Below are positions 19,458 to 28,000 of a stretch of 64,000 nt of DNA, one piece after another; within the stretch, counting starts at the first letter, position 1, and the number at the start of each line of letters is the position of its first letter. Below the pieces are notes generated by a model. It worked only from the letters and a program-made list of their open reading frames with translations. It searched no databases and had not been told where the DNA came from. Location: contig NZ_JALBFU010000003.1 of the NCBI RefSeq assembly GCF_022662575.1, forward strand, positions 124,879 to 188,878, in the 5' to 3' direction. The DNA comes from Luteimonas aquatica. GTDB taxonomy: Bacteria > Pseudomonadota > Gammaproteobacteria > Xanthomonadales > Xanthomonadaceae. Position numbers and translations under genes: made by a program.

Positions 19458-21824
19458 ATGCAAGGCAAGGGAGATGGCGTTTCGCGGCTGCGGCGGTCAC
19501 TCGCCCTGACCGCGGCCGGCGGCCTGCTGCTGGCGTCCTCGCTGGCGCAAGCGGCGAGCTTCGAGAGCTACTACGGCGAAAAGGAATGGCGCGACGGCGG
19601 CGAAGACGTCAAGACGGTGCGCTACTGCGAGGGTGGCGGTTCGGTGACCGCCGGCACGCGGCGGCTGCCCGACGGCAGCAGCGAGGTCCTTGTGGTGCGC
19701 GCCGACAACGGCGGCGCGGTGCTCACGCCCACGCAATGGACGTATCGCATCGCCGATTCGCACGCCTCCAGCGCCTACGGCATCATCGAACTGCGCGAGG
19801 GCCGCGGCTTCGCGCTGACCGGATCGGTGAACACCGGCGACGGCTCGCAGATTTTCGTCCTGCAGATCGGCTGCGACGGCAAGCCGGGCTGGACCACCCT
19901 GCTTGGCAACCGCAGCGGCAAGAACACCGCCACCGGCTACGACCTCCTGCAGGCCGGCGGCTTCGGCAAGCAGGCCGCGCCGGCCGGCGACATCGTGGTG
20001 GTCGGCGACGAGCTGGACAGCGGCGGCGGCCCGGGCCGCGGCCGCATCGCGCGCCTGGACCTGGGCGGCGGCGTGCTCTGGGACCAGGGCTACGACGGCC
20101 CCGAGGCCGGGCTTGGCCTGCGCTTCCGCGCGGTGGCCGAGAACATCGCCAGCAGCGGCGCGCCCACCGACCTCGTCGTCGCCGGCACGGCCGTCGACAA
20201 GACCGCCATCCGCCGCGCGCTGATGTTCCGCACCGACGGCGGCGGCGCGCCGGTGTGCAATTCCATGCTCGGCGACGGGCAGGACCAGCGCGACTTCCTC
20301 GGCCTCACGGCGCTGCGCACCGCCAACTACGCCGGCGAAACCGTGGCCGTGGGCATCATCGCCGGCAGGGACCAGGCGGCGCCGGCCAGCGCCTACCTGG
20401 CCCGCTACCCCCGCGGCAGCTGCACGCCGCGCGTGCAGAGCGTCGTCTCCGACGTCGGCAGCGTATTCGCCTACGACCTGGTGGAGACCCCGGATCTGGG
20501 CGAGAGCGGCAGCGCGCTGGCGGTGGTCGGCACCATGAACAACGCCTCTGCCGGCACCCGCGGCTACCTGTTCGTGGCCAACATCGCCGACCTGCTGCTG
20601 GCCGGCGCGCAACCGCGCCTGTACGGCAAGCTGCTCAAGCACGCCGAGACGCTGCTGGCCATCGACCGGCGCGACGAGGATGTGCTGATCGCCGGCAGCA
20701 CCTTCAGCGATCCGGAGAACGTCGGCGACGCGCAGGACTATTTCCTGGTGCAGACCGACTCGGGCATGTGGACGGGCTGCACCGACGCGTGGAAGCCGCA
20801 ATCCGCGCGCACCACGCCCAAGCCGAGAAGCTTCGCGCCACGCGTGGAGAGGATCCAGGAGCGCAAGGAAACCGGCACGCCGCAGGGCGAAGCCTTCGAT
20901 GCCGGCATCGCCTGCGACCCGACCAAGGACTGCTCGGTGATCGACAACGGCACGGTGAAGCTCGGCGTCGCGCCGACCGGCCACCTCAACGTCGACTGCC
21001 CCGAGGCGAAGACCTCGATCGGCCGCGCCGGCACCAAGCGCGTGGGCCTGCGCTACATGCTCGCGCCGCCGTCGGGAGCGGACGAGGCCGACGCCGCCTC
21101 GCCCGGCTGTCCCTGCGAAGGCTGGGGCGTGGCCGCGGCCGACCTGGGCGTGAGCGCGCAGACCTCGCTGTGGGAGGGCACCAGCAGCAACCTGCTGCTC
21201 GACTCGTTCACCTACTCCAGCAGCGACGCCACCTCGGTCGTGCGCATCCTCGACGCGGCCGGCGCACCGCTGCTGCGGGTCACCCACCGCTACGTGCCGA
21301 CGCCGGTCACGCCGTATCTCTACCGGGTGGAGGTGACGTTCCAGAACCTCGGCAAGAAGGCCATCAACGATCTGCGCTACACGCGCGGCATCGACTACGA
21401 CGTGGCGCCCAATGCCTTCTCCGAGTACATCACCATCAGCGGCGCGGGATCGCCGATGGTCATCGAGGCCAACGACAACGGCTTCAATTCGGTCAATCCG
21501 CTGTCCCCCAACAGCAACTTCGGCGGCGTGGGCAATCTGCTCGACTGGGGTCCCAGGGACCTCGGCGCGCATTTCGACTTCCGCCTCGCCGGCACGCTGA
21601 ACGCCGGGCAGTCGCGCACGCTGATCACCTACTACGGCGCGGCGCCCAAGGAAGAAGCGGCGCTCAACGCGCTCAGCCTGGTCGGCGCGAACATCTATTC
21701 GCTCGGCCAGAGCAACTGGAGCGGCGGCCCGTTCGGCCCGGGCGGCGGCCCGACCGGCACCTACGGCGCCGCCACCGGCGAGCCGGTGACCTTCATGTAC
21801 GGCGTCGACGGGCGCGAACGCTAG
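19458..21824 (+). CDS. large secreted protein of unknown function
   Basis: The 788-residue product has a signal peptide (LRRSLALTAAGGLLLASSLAQA, cleaved near residue 31). The first half is rich in short beta segments with repeated phrases such as GDIVVVGDELDSGGG, DLVVAGTAVDKT and DVLIAGSTFSD, suggesting a beta-propeller-like fold. A cysteine-containing linker (CDPTKDCSVI, CPCEGWG) leads to a second beta domain (LLLDSFTYSSSDATSVV, RVEVTFQNLGKKAINDL, ending LSLVGANIYSLGQSNWSGG). From memory, that last stretch resembles a domain of PEP-CTERM proteins, but no PEP-CTERM anchor follows (the end is MYGVDGRER). It sits between purM and purN. Function unknown. Confidence 0.85.
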   Translation: MQGKGDGVSRLRRSLALTAAGGLLLASSLAQAASFESYYGEKEWRDGGEDVKTVRYCEGGGSVTAGTRRLPDGSSEVLVVRADNGGAVLTPTQWTYRIADSHASSAYGIIELREGRGFALTGSVNTGDGSQIFVLQIGCDGKPGWTTLLGNRSGKNTATGYDLLQAGGFGKQAAPAGDIVVVGDELDSGGGPGRGRIARLDLGGGVLWDQGYDGPEAGLGLRFRAVAENIASSGAPTDLVVAGTAVDKTAIRRALMFRTDGGGAPVCNSMLGDGQDQRDFLGLTALRTANYAGETVAVGIIAGRDQAAPASAYLARYPRGSCTPRVQSVVSDVGSVFAYDLVETPDLGESGSALAVVGTMNNASAGTRGYLFVANIADLLLAGAQPRLYGKLLKHAETLLAIDRRDEDVLIAGSTFSDPENVGDAQDYFLVQTDSGMWTGCTDAWKPQSARTTPKPRSFAPRVERIQERKETGTPQGEAFDAGIACDPTKDCSVIDNGTVKLGVAPTGHLNVDCPEAKTSIGRAGTKRVGLRYMLAPPSGADEADAASPGCPCEGWGVAAADLGVSAQTSLWEGTSSNLLLDSFTYSSSDATSVVRILDAAGAPLLRVTHRYVPTPVTPYLYRVEVTFQNLGKKAINDLRYTRGIDYDVAPNAFSEYITISGAGSPMVIEANDNGFNSVNPLSPNSNFGGVGNLLDWGPRDLGAHFDFRLAGTLNAGQSRTLITYYGAAPKEEAALNALSLVGANIYSLGQSNWSGGPFGPGGGPTGTYGAATGEPVTFMYGVDGRER

Positions 21825-21833
21825 CCACCGCTC

Positions 21834-21861
21834 CGCGATCCGGCACGGAGGCCGGATCGCG
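21834..21861. terminator. stem-loop after the secreted-protein gene
   Basis: CGCGATCCGGC and GCCGGATCGCG form a perfect 11-base stem around ACGGAG, ten bases after the stop codon. No T-run follows, so its termination role is inferred. Confidence 0.5.
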
Positions 21862-21873
21862 GGCAATCGGCAT

Positions 21874-21904
21874 CGCACGCATCCGGCAGCGCCGGATGCG
21901 TGCG
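21874..21904. terminator. strong stem-loop between convergent genes
   Basis: CGCACGCATCCGGC and GCCGGATGCGTGCG form a perfect 14-base stem with a three-base loop (AGC). It lies between two convergent genes and is likely a bidirectional terminator or a repeat unit. No T-run is present. Confidence 0.5.
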
Positions 21905-21951
21905 GCGACGCAAGCCTGCGAGCGAGCCGCGATGGCGCCGCGGCGGCGCGC

Positions 21952-22452
21952 TCAGCTCCTGCCCAGCGCCTGTCGCCAGCGATGCGCCAGCACCGCGTCC
22001 ACGCGCGATTGCAGTTCGACGCGCACGCACGGCTCCAGCGCGCATTCGTTGAGCACGTAGTAGGCCGAACGCACCACCTCGCGCCAGCGCGGATGGCGCG
22101 GCAGCCGCGACAGGCTGAGGTAGCGCTCCATCGCGCGGGCGCGCAGGCGGCCATCGTCGACGGTGATGTGCCAGAGGCGGCTGCTTTCCGCCAGCTCCAG
22201 CCGCGGCCGGCCGGTGCTGCGCTCCCAGGCCTCGACCACCGTGAGCATCAGCTCGACCAGCGCGTAGCGGAAAGGCCCGCACGCGTCCATCGCGCCGTCC
22301 GGAAGCGGCGCCGTGGCGTTCCTCGCGTTCGGCACCGCATCGATCTCCAGCACGGTCACGCCGATCGGAAACGCCGTCGCCGCGCGCGGACGCCATCGCT
22401 CCTGCACGGACGCGACCGGCATGCCCGGCGCCCCCCATCGCCACGTTTTCAT
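21952..22452 (-). CDS. hypothetical cytosolic protein
   Basis: Not recognised. The 166-residue product starts at MKTWRWGAPGMPVASVQERW and has no signal peptide or membrane helix. The N-terminal third contains beta-like segments (AFPIGVTVLEIDAVPN), and the C-terminal part is helical and basic (RARAMERYLSLSRLPRHPRWREVVRSAYYVLNE). ATG 22452 is preferred to 22497 for its GGGACGGG upstream. It opposes the secreted 788-residue protein, and both interrupt the usual purM-purN pair. Confidence 0.55.
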   Translation of the reverse strand: MKTWRWGAPGMPVASVQERWRPRAATAFPIGVTVLEIDAVPNARNATAPLPDGAMDACGPFRYALVELMLTVVEAWERSTGRPRLELAESSRLWHITVDDGRLRARAMERYLSLSRLPRHPRWREVVRSAYYVLNECALEPCVRVELQSRVDAVLAHRWRQALGRS

Positions 22453-22754
22453 CCAACCCGTCCCTTGGTTCGTCACGGCATGGCCTGCACCGGCCATCGC
22501 TCCGGAGTTCCACTACAGACCTCGCCAAAGAGAGGGGCGAACCGACACGGCCAGGCAGGCGGGCCCCTCTCTTTTCGGGAACGGGGACGCGCTCCACGCG
22601 CGTCCTCGCCATTCGGTCACCCGCATTCCGTGACCAGGAGCCCGTACGCGATCGGGGCCCAGATTGCTGAATGCGCACGGTCGCGGCGGCGACACCCTCC
22701 CGATCCGCGGCGCGTCCTGGCCTATGATGCCTCCCCCTTTCCGCCGCTGGCCCC
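22453..22754. other. intergenic region with inverted repeat and purN promoter
   Basis: This 302-base gap contains the perfect inverted repeat AAAGAGAGGGGC (22527-22538) / GCCCCTCTCTTT (22563-22574) with a 24-base loop, followed by one more T. A smaller dyad GGACGCG-CTCCA-CGCGTCC follows near 22586. A TATGAT -10-like hexamer (22723-22728) lies 27 bases before purN. No plausible gene was seen. Confidence 0.5.
22723..22728 (+). promoter_or_regulatory. purN: candidate -10 element of purN
   Basis: TATGAT, close to the TATAAT consensus, sits 26 bases before the purN ATG in GC-rich DNA. It would give purN its own promoter, which is needed because it is separated from purM. No -35 match is clear. 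Confidence 0.4.
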
Positions 22755-23429
22755 ATGTCCGACCGTCCGCGCCTCGTCGTCCTGGCCTCCGGCCGCGGCA
22801 GCAACCTGCAAGCGCTGATCGACGCGATCGCCGCAGGCACGCTGGCCGCGCGCATCGTCGCGGTGTACTCCGACAGGCGGGACGCCGGCGCCCTGCAGCG
22901 GGCGCGCGAGGCCGGCATTCCGGCGCATGCGCTGGCGCCCAGGCAATACCCTTCGCGCGCCGAGTACGATGCCGCCCTGTTCGCGCGCATCGACGCCGAG
23001 ACGCCGGACCTGATCGTCTGCGCCGGCTACATGCGCCTGATCGATCCGCGCGAGGTGGAGTTCCGGCGCGGGCGCATCATCAACATCCATCCTTCGCTGC
23101 TGCCGGCCTTCAAGGGCCTGCGCACGCACGCGCAGGCGCTCGCCGCCGGCGCGTGCGAGCACGGCGCCAGCGTCCACTACGTCACGGCCGACCTGGACGG
23201 CGGCCCGGTGATCGCCCAGGCACGCGTGCCGGTGCTGCCCGGCGACGACGCCGAGACCCTGGCCGGGCGCGTGCTGGAGCACGAGCACCCGCTGCTGGTG
23301 GAAACCGTGCGCTGGCTGGCCGCCGGCCGTATCGCCCTGCCCGCCGACGCCGCGCCTGAAGCGCCCATTCATGTCGACGGCGTGCCGCATGCGCCGCTTC
23401 AGCTGGCATCCAACCAGCGCTTTGCATGA
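22755..23429 (+). CDS. purN: phosphoribosylglycinamide formyltransferase
   Basis: A 224-residue GAR transformylase (10-formyl-THF dependent). It has the N-terminal LVVLASGRGSNLQALIDAI (phosphate-binding), the folate-site LIVCAGYMRLI and the catalytic INIHPSLLPAFKGL segment (Asn, His), followed by the aspartate in YVTADLDGGPVIAQ. It catalyses the third purine step in the cytoplasm. Its stop overlaps an ATG of the next DUF3108 gene (ATGA at 23426), so the three downstream genes may be co-translated. Confidence 0.96.
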   Translation: MSDRPRLVVLASGRGSNLQALIDAIAAGTLAARIVAVYSDRRDAGALQRAREAGIPAHALAPRQYPSRAEYDAALFARIDAETPDLIVCAGYMRLIDPREVEFRRGRIINIHPSLLPAFKGLRTHAQALAAGACEHGASVHYVTADLDGGPVIAQARVPVLPGDDAETLAGRVLEHEHPLLVETVRWLAAGRIALPADAAPEAPIHVDGVPHAPLQLASNQRFA

Positions 23430-24193
23430 TGGCCGGCATCATGAAACGCCTTCTGCTGACCGCGGCTTTCGCGCTCGCGGCGTGGCTGCCCAGCGGCCAC
23501 GCCCAGGATGCCGCGCCCGCGCCCGACGCGGCCGCCCCTCCCGCCCTGCAGCCGTTCGTGGCCAGCTACCAGGCCTACAACGAAGGCAAGCTGGCCGGCC
23601 ACGCCACCATGCGCGTGGTGCACAACGGCGGCGCGCAGTGGCGCGCCGACCTGGGCATCGAGGGCAGCCGCGGCTTCGCCGGCATCCTCGGCCTCAACAT
23701 CCAGCAGAGCACGGTGTTCGACGATGTCGGCGAGCAATACCGGCCGCTGAGCCAGAGCACCGTGCGCAAGGGCCTGTTCCTGGGCAAGAAGGTGCTCGGC
23801 GTGTACGACTGGAACGCGCGCAGCGCGCAGTGGAAGGGCGACCTGAAGAAGGAGCGCCTGAAACCCATCGCGCTGCAGGACGGCGACATGAACGGCCTGC
23901 TGATCGACCTGGCCATCATCCGCGACGCGGTGCCCGGCAAGCGCCTGCAGTACCGCTTCGTCGAGCTCGGCCGCGCCCGCGACCACATCTACGAGGTGGC
24001 GAACGAGTCCGAGAACGTGCAGGTCGGCGAGCTGAGCTATGCCGCCCTGCGCGTTTCACGCGTGAACGGCGGCAACGATGAGACCATCTTCTGGGTCGCC
24101 GACGGCGTGCCCACGCCGGTACGCATCCTGCAGCGCGAGAACGGCCAGGACGGCATCGATCTGCGCCTGACCGAATACCAAGGAGTGAACTGA
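23426..24193 (+). CDS. DUF3108 family exported protein (first of tandem pair)
   Basis: A 255-residue protein with a signal peptide (MKRLLLTAAFALAAWLPSGHAQ) and a periplasmic DUF3108 domain: FVASYQAYNEGKLAGHATMRV, QQSTVFDDVGEQYRPLSQST, YDWNARSAQWKGD and a C-terminal TPVRILQREN. Family members sit beside purMN in many gammaproteobacteria; their function is not known to me. The start is uncertain: ATG 23426 overlaps the purN stop, while ATG 23441 gives the cleaner signal peptide. Its paralogue follows with a one-base overlap. Confidence 0.88.
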   Translation: MMAGIMKRLLLTAAFALAAWLPSGHAQDAAPAPDAAAPPALQPFVASYQAYNEGKLAGHATMRVVHNGGAQWRADLGIEGSRGFAGILGLNIQQSTVFDDVGEQYRPLSQSTVRKGLFLGKKVLGVYDWNARSAQWKGDLKKERLKPIALQDGDMNGLLIDLAIIRDAVPGKRLQYRFVELGRARDHIYEVANESENVQVGELSYAALRVSRVNGGNDETIFWVADGVPTPVRILQRENGQDGIDLRLTEYQGVN

Positions 24194-24888
24194 TGTCCCC
24201 CACCCGCATCTCCCCCGCGAAAGCCTCCCTCGCCGCCGCCTTGGCGCTCGCCTTCGTCAGCGCCCCCGCGCTGGCGATCAAGCCCTTCTCCGCCGACTAC
24301 CAGGCCAACTACATGGGCATCGCCGGCGCCGGCAAGATGACGCTGGAATCGCAGGGCGGCGACAAGTGGAAATACACGCTCTCCATCGGCAGCGGCGGCA
24401 TCCAGCTCAACCAGAGCACCGTGTTCGAGGACAAGAACGGACAGTGGCGGCCGCTGTCGGGCAAGGACTCGGCCCTGCTGCTGATCAAGAAGACCGACAA
24501 GACCGCCAACTACGACTGGAACAAGGGCGTGGCCACCTGGGGCGGCGACGTCAAGCCGGACCGCTCCGGCCCGGTGAAGCTGGAGACGGGCGACGTCGAC
24601 AGCCTGCTGCTCAACCTCGCCCTGGCCCGCGACGTCGCCGCCGGCAAGCCGCTCAACTACCGCCTGGTCGACGAGGGCCGCGTCAAGCAAATCAGCTACA
24701 AGGTCGCCGGCAAGGAGTCGATCACCATCGACGGCCAGTCCAAGCAGGCCACCAAGGTGGTGCAGGCCAATACCGAGGGCAAGCAGATCACCGCCTGGAT
24801 CGTCGACGGCATGCCGGTCCCGGCGCGCATCCTGCAGCGCAAGAACGGCAAGGACGACATCGACCTGCAGGTGAAGACGGTGCACTGA
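24193..24888 (+). CDS. DUF3108 family exported protein (second of tandem pair)
   Basis: A 231-residue paralogue of the preceding gene, with a signal peptide ending near residue 29 (ALALAFVSAPALA before IKPFSADYQANYMGI). The same landmarks occur: NQSTVFEDKNGQWRPLSGKD, YDWNKGVATWGGD, PVPARILQRKNGKDDID. An AGGAG ribosome site lies in the end of the first gene, and the codons overlap as TGATG. A strong terminator begins 28 bases after the stop, closing the purN-DUF3108-DUF3108 unit. Confidence 0.88.
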   Translation: MSPTRISPAKASLAAALALAFVSAPALAIKPFSADYQANYMGIAGAGKMTLESQGGDKWKYTLSIGSGGIQLNQSTVFEDKNGQWRPLSGKDSALLLIKKTDKTANYDWNKGVATWGGDVKPDRSGPVKLETGDVDSLLLNLALARDVAAGKPLNYRLVDEGRVKQISYKVAGKESITIDGQSKQATKVVQANTEGKQITAWIVDGMPVPARILQRKNGKDDIDLQVKTVH

Positions 24889-24915
24889 GGCGCGGCCGCC
24901 GCGCACGCTCCCCGC

Positions 24916-24948
24916 ACGGGGCCCGGGATGCCCGGGCCCCGTTTTTTT
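24916..24948 (+). terminator. rho-independent terminator of the purN operon
   Basis: ACGGGGCCCGGG (24916-24927) and CCCGGGCCCCGT (24931-24942) form a perfect 12-base stem with loop ATG, followed directly by seven T residues (24942-24948). It is the clearest intrinsic terminator in the window. Confidence 0.93.
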
Positions 24949-24956
24949 GCGCCCTC

Positions 24957-24997
24957 CCCTGGGGAAAACCCCAGGGTGTGATTTAGGGTCAGCCCTA
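24957..24997. promoter_or_regulatory. two palindromes, probable operator of the giant repeat protein gene
   Basis: CCCTGGGG-AAAA-CCCCAGGG (24957-24976) is followed seven bases later by TAGGG-TCAG-CCCTA (24984-24997). Both share the AGGG/CCCT core. The second overlaps a possible -10 hexamer TAGCTT (24996-25001), about 70 bases before the start codon. With the terminator just upstream, these belong to the downstream gene. A dimeric regulator binding both sites is inferred. Confidence 0.5.
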
Positions 24998-25071
24998 GCT
25001 TGGATGGGCGTCCCGGTTTGGCGAGCATGGCGGCATCCGATGATCGGCGCCACCTTGCCAGGGAGACCGCG

Positions 25072-28000
25072 ATGATTCCGCGCGAAGACGTCTACGTACC
25101 GCCACCGCCGCCGCCTCCGCCGCCGCCTCCCCCGCCGCCGCCCCCGCCGCCGGAGCTGGCCAAGAAGCCGCCGGAGGAAAAGAAGCAGATCGTCGACGGC
25201 ATGACCGATCAGCAGGTCAAGGACTACAAGACCGAAGTCGACAAGCTTCCCAAGAGCGAGCAGCAGGACGTCGCCAACAGCCTGGCCAAGGATCTCGACG
25301 CCAAGCAGCTGGCGAAGCTGCGGCCGGCCTTCAGCGAGGCCGACAGCGGCAAGAACGCCGTCGACCAGGCGGTCGACAATTTCGGCAACGCGCAGGTCAA
25401 GGCCGACTACCCCAAGGAAGTCATCGCCAACGATCCCGCCATCAAGGGCACGCTGACCAAGCTCGGCTTCGACCAGCAGGAGATCGACAACGCCTCGGCC
25501 AAGACGCTCACCGCGCTGACCAAGGCCGCCGAATACGTCGACCAGAAGGAATACGGCAAGGCCTTCGGCGAGCTGAAGCAGCTCGCCAGCGACGGCCAGC
25601 AGGCGCTGGCGGAAAAAGCCTTCGCCGGCGTGGCCAAGCAGATCGAGAACCTGCCCGAGCCGGTGCGCGACATCCTCAGCGACGGCGCCGCGGTCAAGGA
25701 GCTGATCAACGCCGCGCCCGGCGTGGTCGACAAGCTGCTGCAGGGCGACATCCCGGGCGCGATCGGCGCGGTCGGCGACAACAAGCCGCTGCGCGACGCG
25801 GTGATCGACGCCGCGCTGAAGAATCCCGATTCCGACTTCAGCAAGGCGGTGAAGAACCTCGGCCTGGACGCGGCCAAGCTGAAGGAGGCCGGCGACGCCG
25901 CGCCCTCGCTGGTGCAGGCCGCGCAGCACGCCGCCAAGGGCGAGTGGCCCGAGGCCGGCGCGGCGCTGGCCAGCGCCGCCGAGAAGGCGCCCGAACTCGC
26001 CGCCGAAGGCATCAAGCGCATCGCCGAGAAACTGCCCGAGCCGGCCAAGTCGATCCTCGGCGACGACAAGGTCTCCGAGCAGCTGGCCAAGGCCAGCCCC
26101 GACGTGCTCAAGGCGCTGGTCGAGGGCAAGCCGGTCGAGGCGCTCAAGGGCCTGGGCGGGAACAAGGAACTGCGCGATGCGGTGATCGACGCCGCACTGA
26201 AGGACAAGGACTCCGATTTCAGCAAGCAGGTCGACAAGCTCGGCCTGTCCGCCGACGATCTGAAGAAGATCGGCGACGGCGTGCCGGACGCGATGAAGGC
26301 GATCGAGCACGCCGCCAAGGGCGAATGGAAGGAAGCGGCGCTGTCGCTGATCGACGCCACCAGCCATGCGCCGGAAGTCGCGGCCAAGGGCATCGAGAAG
26401 ATCGCCTCGCACCTGCCCGAGCCGGCCAAGTCGATCATCGGCGACGCCAAGGTCTCCGAGCAGCTGGCCAAGGCCAGCCCCGAGGCGCTCAAGGCGCTGG
26501 TCAACGGCGATCCCAGCGGCGCGCTGCAGCACTTGGCGCAGGACAAGGAGTTGCGCGACGCGGTGATCGACGCCGCGCTCAAGGACAAGAACTCCGATTT
26601 CAGCAAGAAGGTCGACAAGCTCGGCCTCACCGCCGACGACCTCAAGCAGGCCGGCGACGGCCTGCCGGACGTGATGAAGGCGGTCGACCTCGCCGCCAAG
26701 GCGCAGACGCCGGAAGACTGGAAGAACGTCGGCCTGGCGCTGGCCGATGCGGCCGGCAAGGCGCCGGACGTGGTCGCCAAGGGCATCGAGGCGCTGGCCG
26801 GCAAGCTGCCCGAGGGCCTGGCCAAGACCGTCCTCACCGACCCCGCCGTCGCCAAGGAACTGGCCAAGGCCAGCCCCGAGGCGATCAAGGCCATGCTCAA
26901 CGGCGATGCCGCCGCCGCGCTCAGCGCGGTGGGCGGCAACAAGCCGCTGCGCGACGCGGTGATCGACGCCGCCGTCACCGACCCCAAGGTCAAGCCGCTG
27001 CTCGAGAAGTACGGCCTGACCGCCAACGACCTTAAGCAGGCCGGCGACGCCGCCGGTCCGCTGTTCAACGCCGTCAAGTACGCCGCCGAGGGCAAGGTCA
27101 GCGAGGCGCTGGCCGAGTTCCAGAAGGTCGGCGACGCCGCGCCCGACCTGCTGCCCAAGGTCGCCAAGGCGATCTACGAGAAGCTCCCCGAAGGCACCCA
27201 GCAGAAGCTCAAGGAACTGGGCTACGGCATGGAGAACATCGGCGAGGTCGCCAAGGCCCTGCCCTCGCTGGTCAAGGCCGGCGAGGCGATGGTCAAGGGC
27301 GACTGGAAGACCGCGATCAGCGAGATCCTCAACGCCGGCGAGGCCGCGCCCACCGTCGGCAAGGAAGCGCTGCAGAAACTCGGCCAGCAGATCCCGGAAG
27401 GCAAATTCGACCTGGTCAAGAAGCTGCTCGCCGACGACAAGGTCGCCTCGGGCCTGGCCAGCGACACCGCCCTGCACGATGCCATCGACAAACTGCTCGA
27501 CGGCAAGACGCTGGAGGGCGCCAGCGAGCTGCTGCACAACGACGGCATCCGCGACGCCGTGCTCGAGGTCGTCGGCAAGGATCCCGCCGTTGCCGGCGCG
27601 CTGGAAAAGGTCGGCCTGACGGCGGAGGACCTCAAGCAGGCCGGCGCCGCGGCGCCGCACCTGCTCGACGCCGGCGTGGCGCTCTCCCAGGGCAAATGGC
27701 CCGAGGCGCTCGACGCGCTGGGCAAGGTGCAGGACGCCGCGCCCGACCTGCTCGGCAAGGTCGCCGGCAAGATCTACGACGCGCTGCCGCAGCCGATCAA
27801 GGACAAGTTCGGCGAGCTGAACATCACCCGCGAGGACCTGCTCGAGGCCGGCGCCGCGCTGCCGCATTTCGTCGACGCGGTGAAGGCGCTCGGCAACCCG
27901 GACGGTCCCGACTGGCAGGGTGCGCTGCAGGCGATCGGCCAGGCGGTCGACGCCGCGCCGGGCCTGGTCACCAAGGCGATCAACGCGCTCGGCGCCAAGA

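Noticed and set aside
19497-22154. An 885-codon minus-strand frame opposite the 788-residue secreted protein
   Set aside because: The plus strand has a signal peptide, a ribosome site and plausible beta domains; the minus frame has none.
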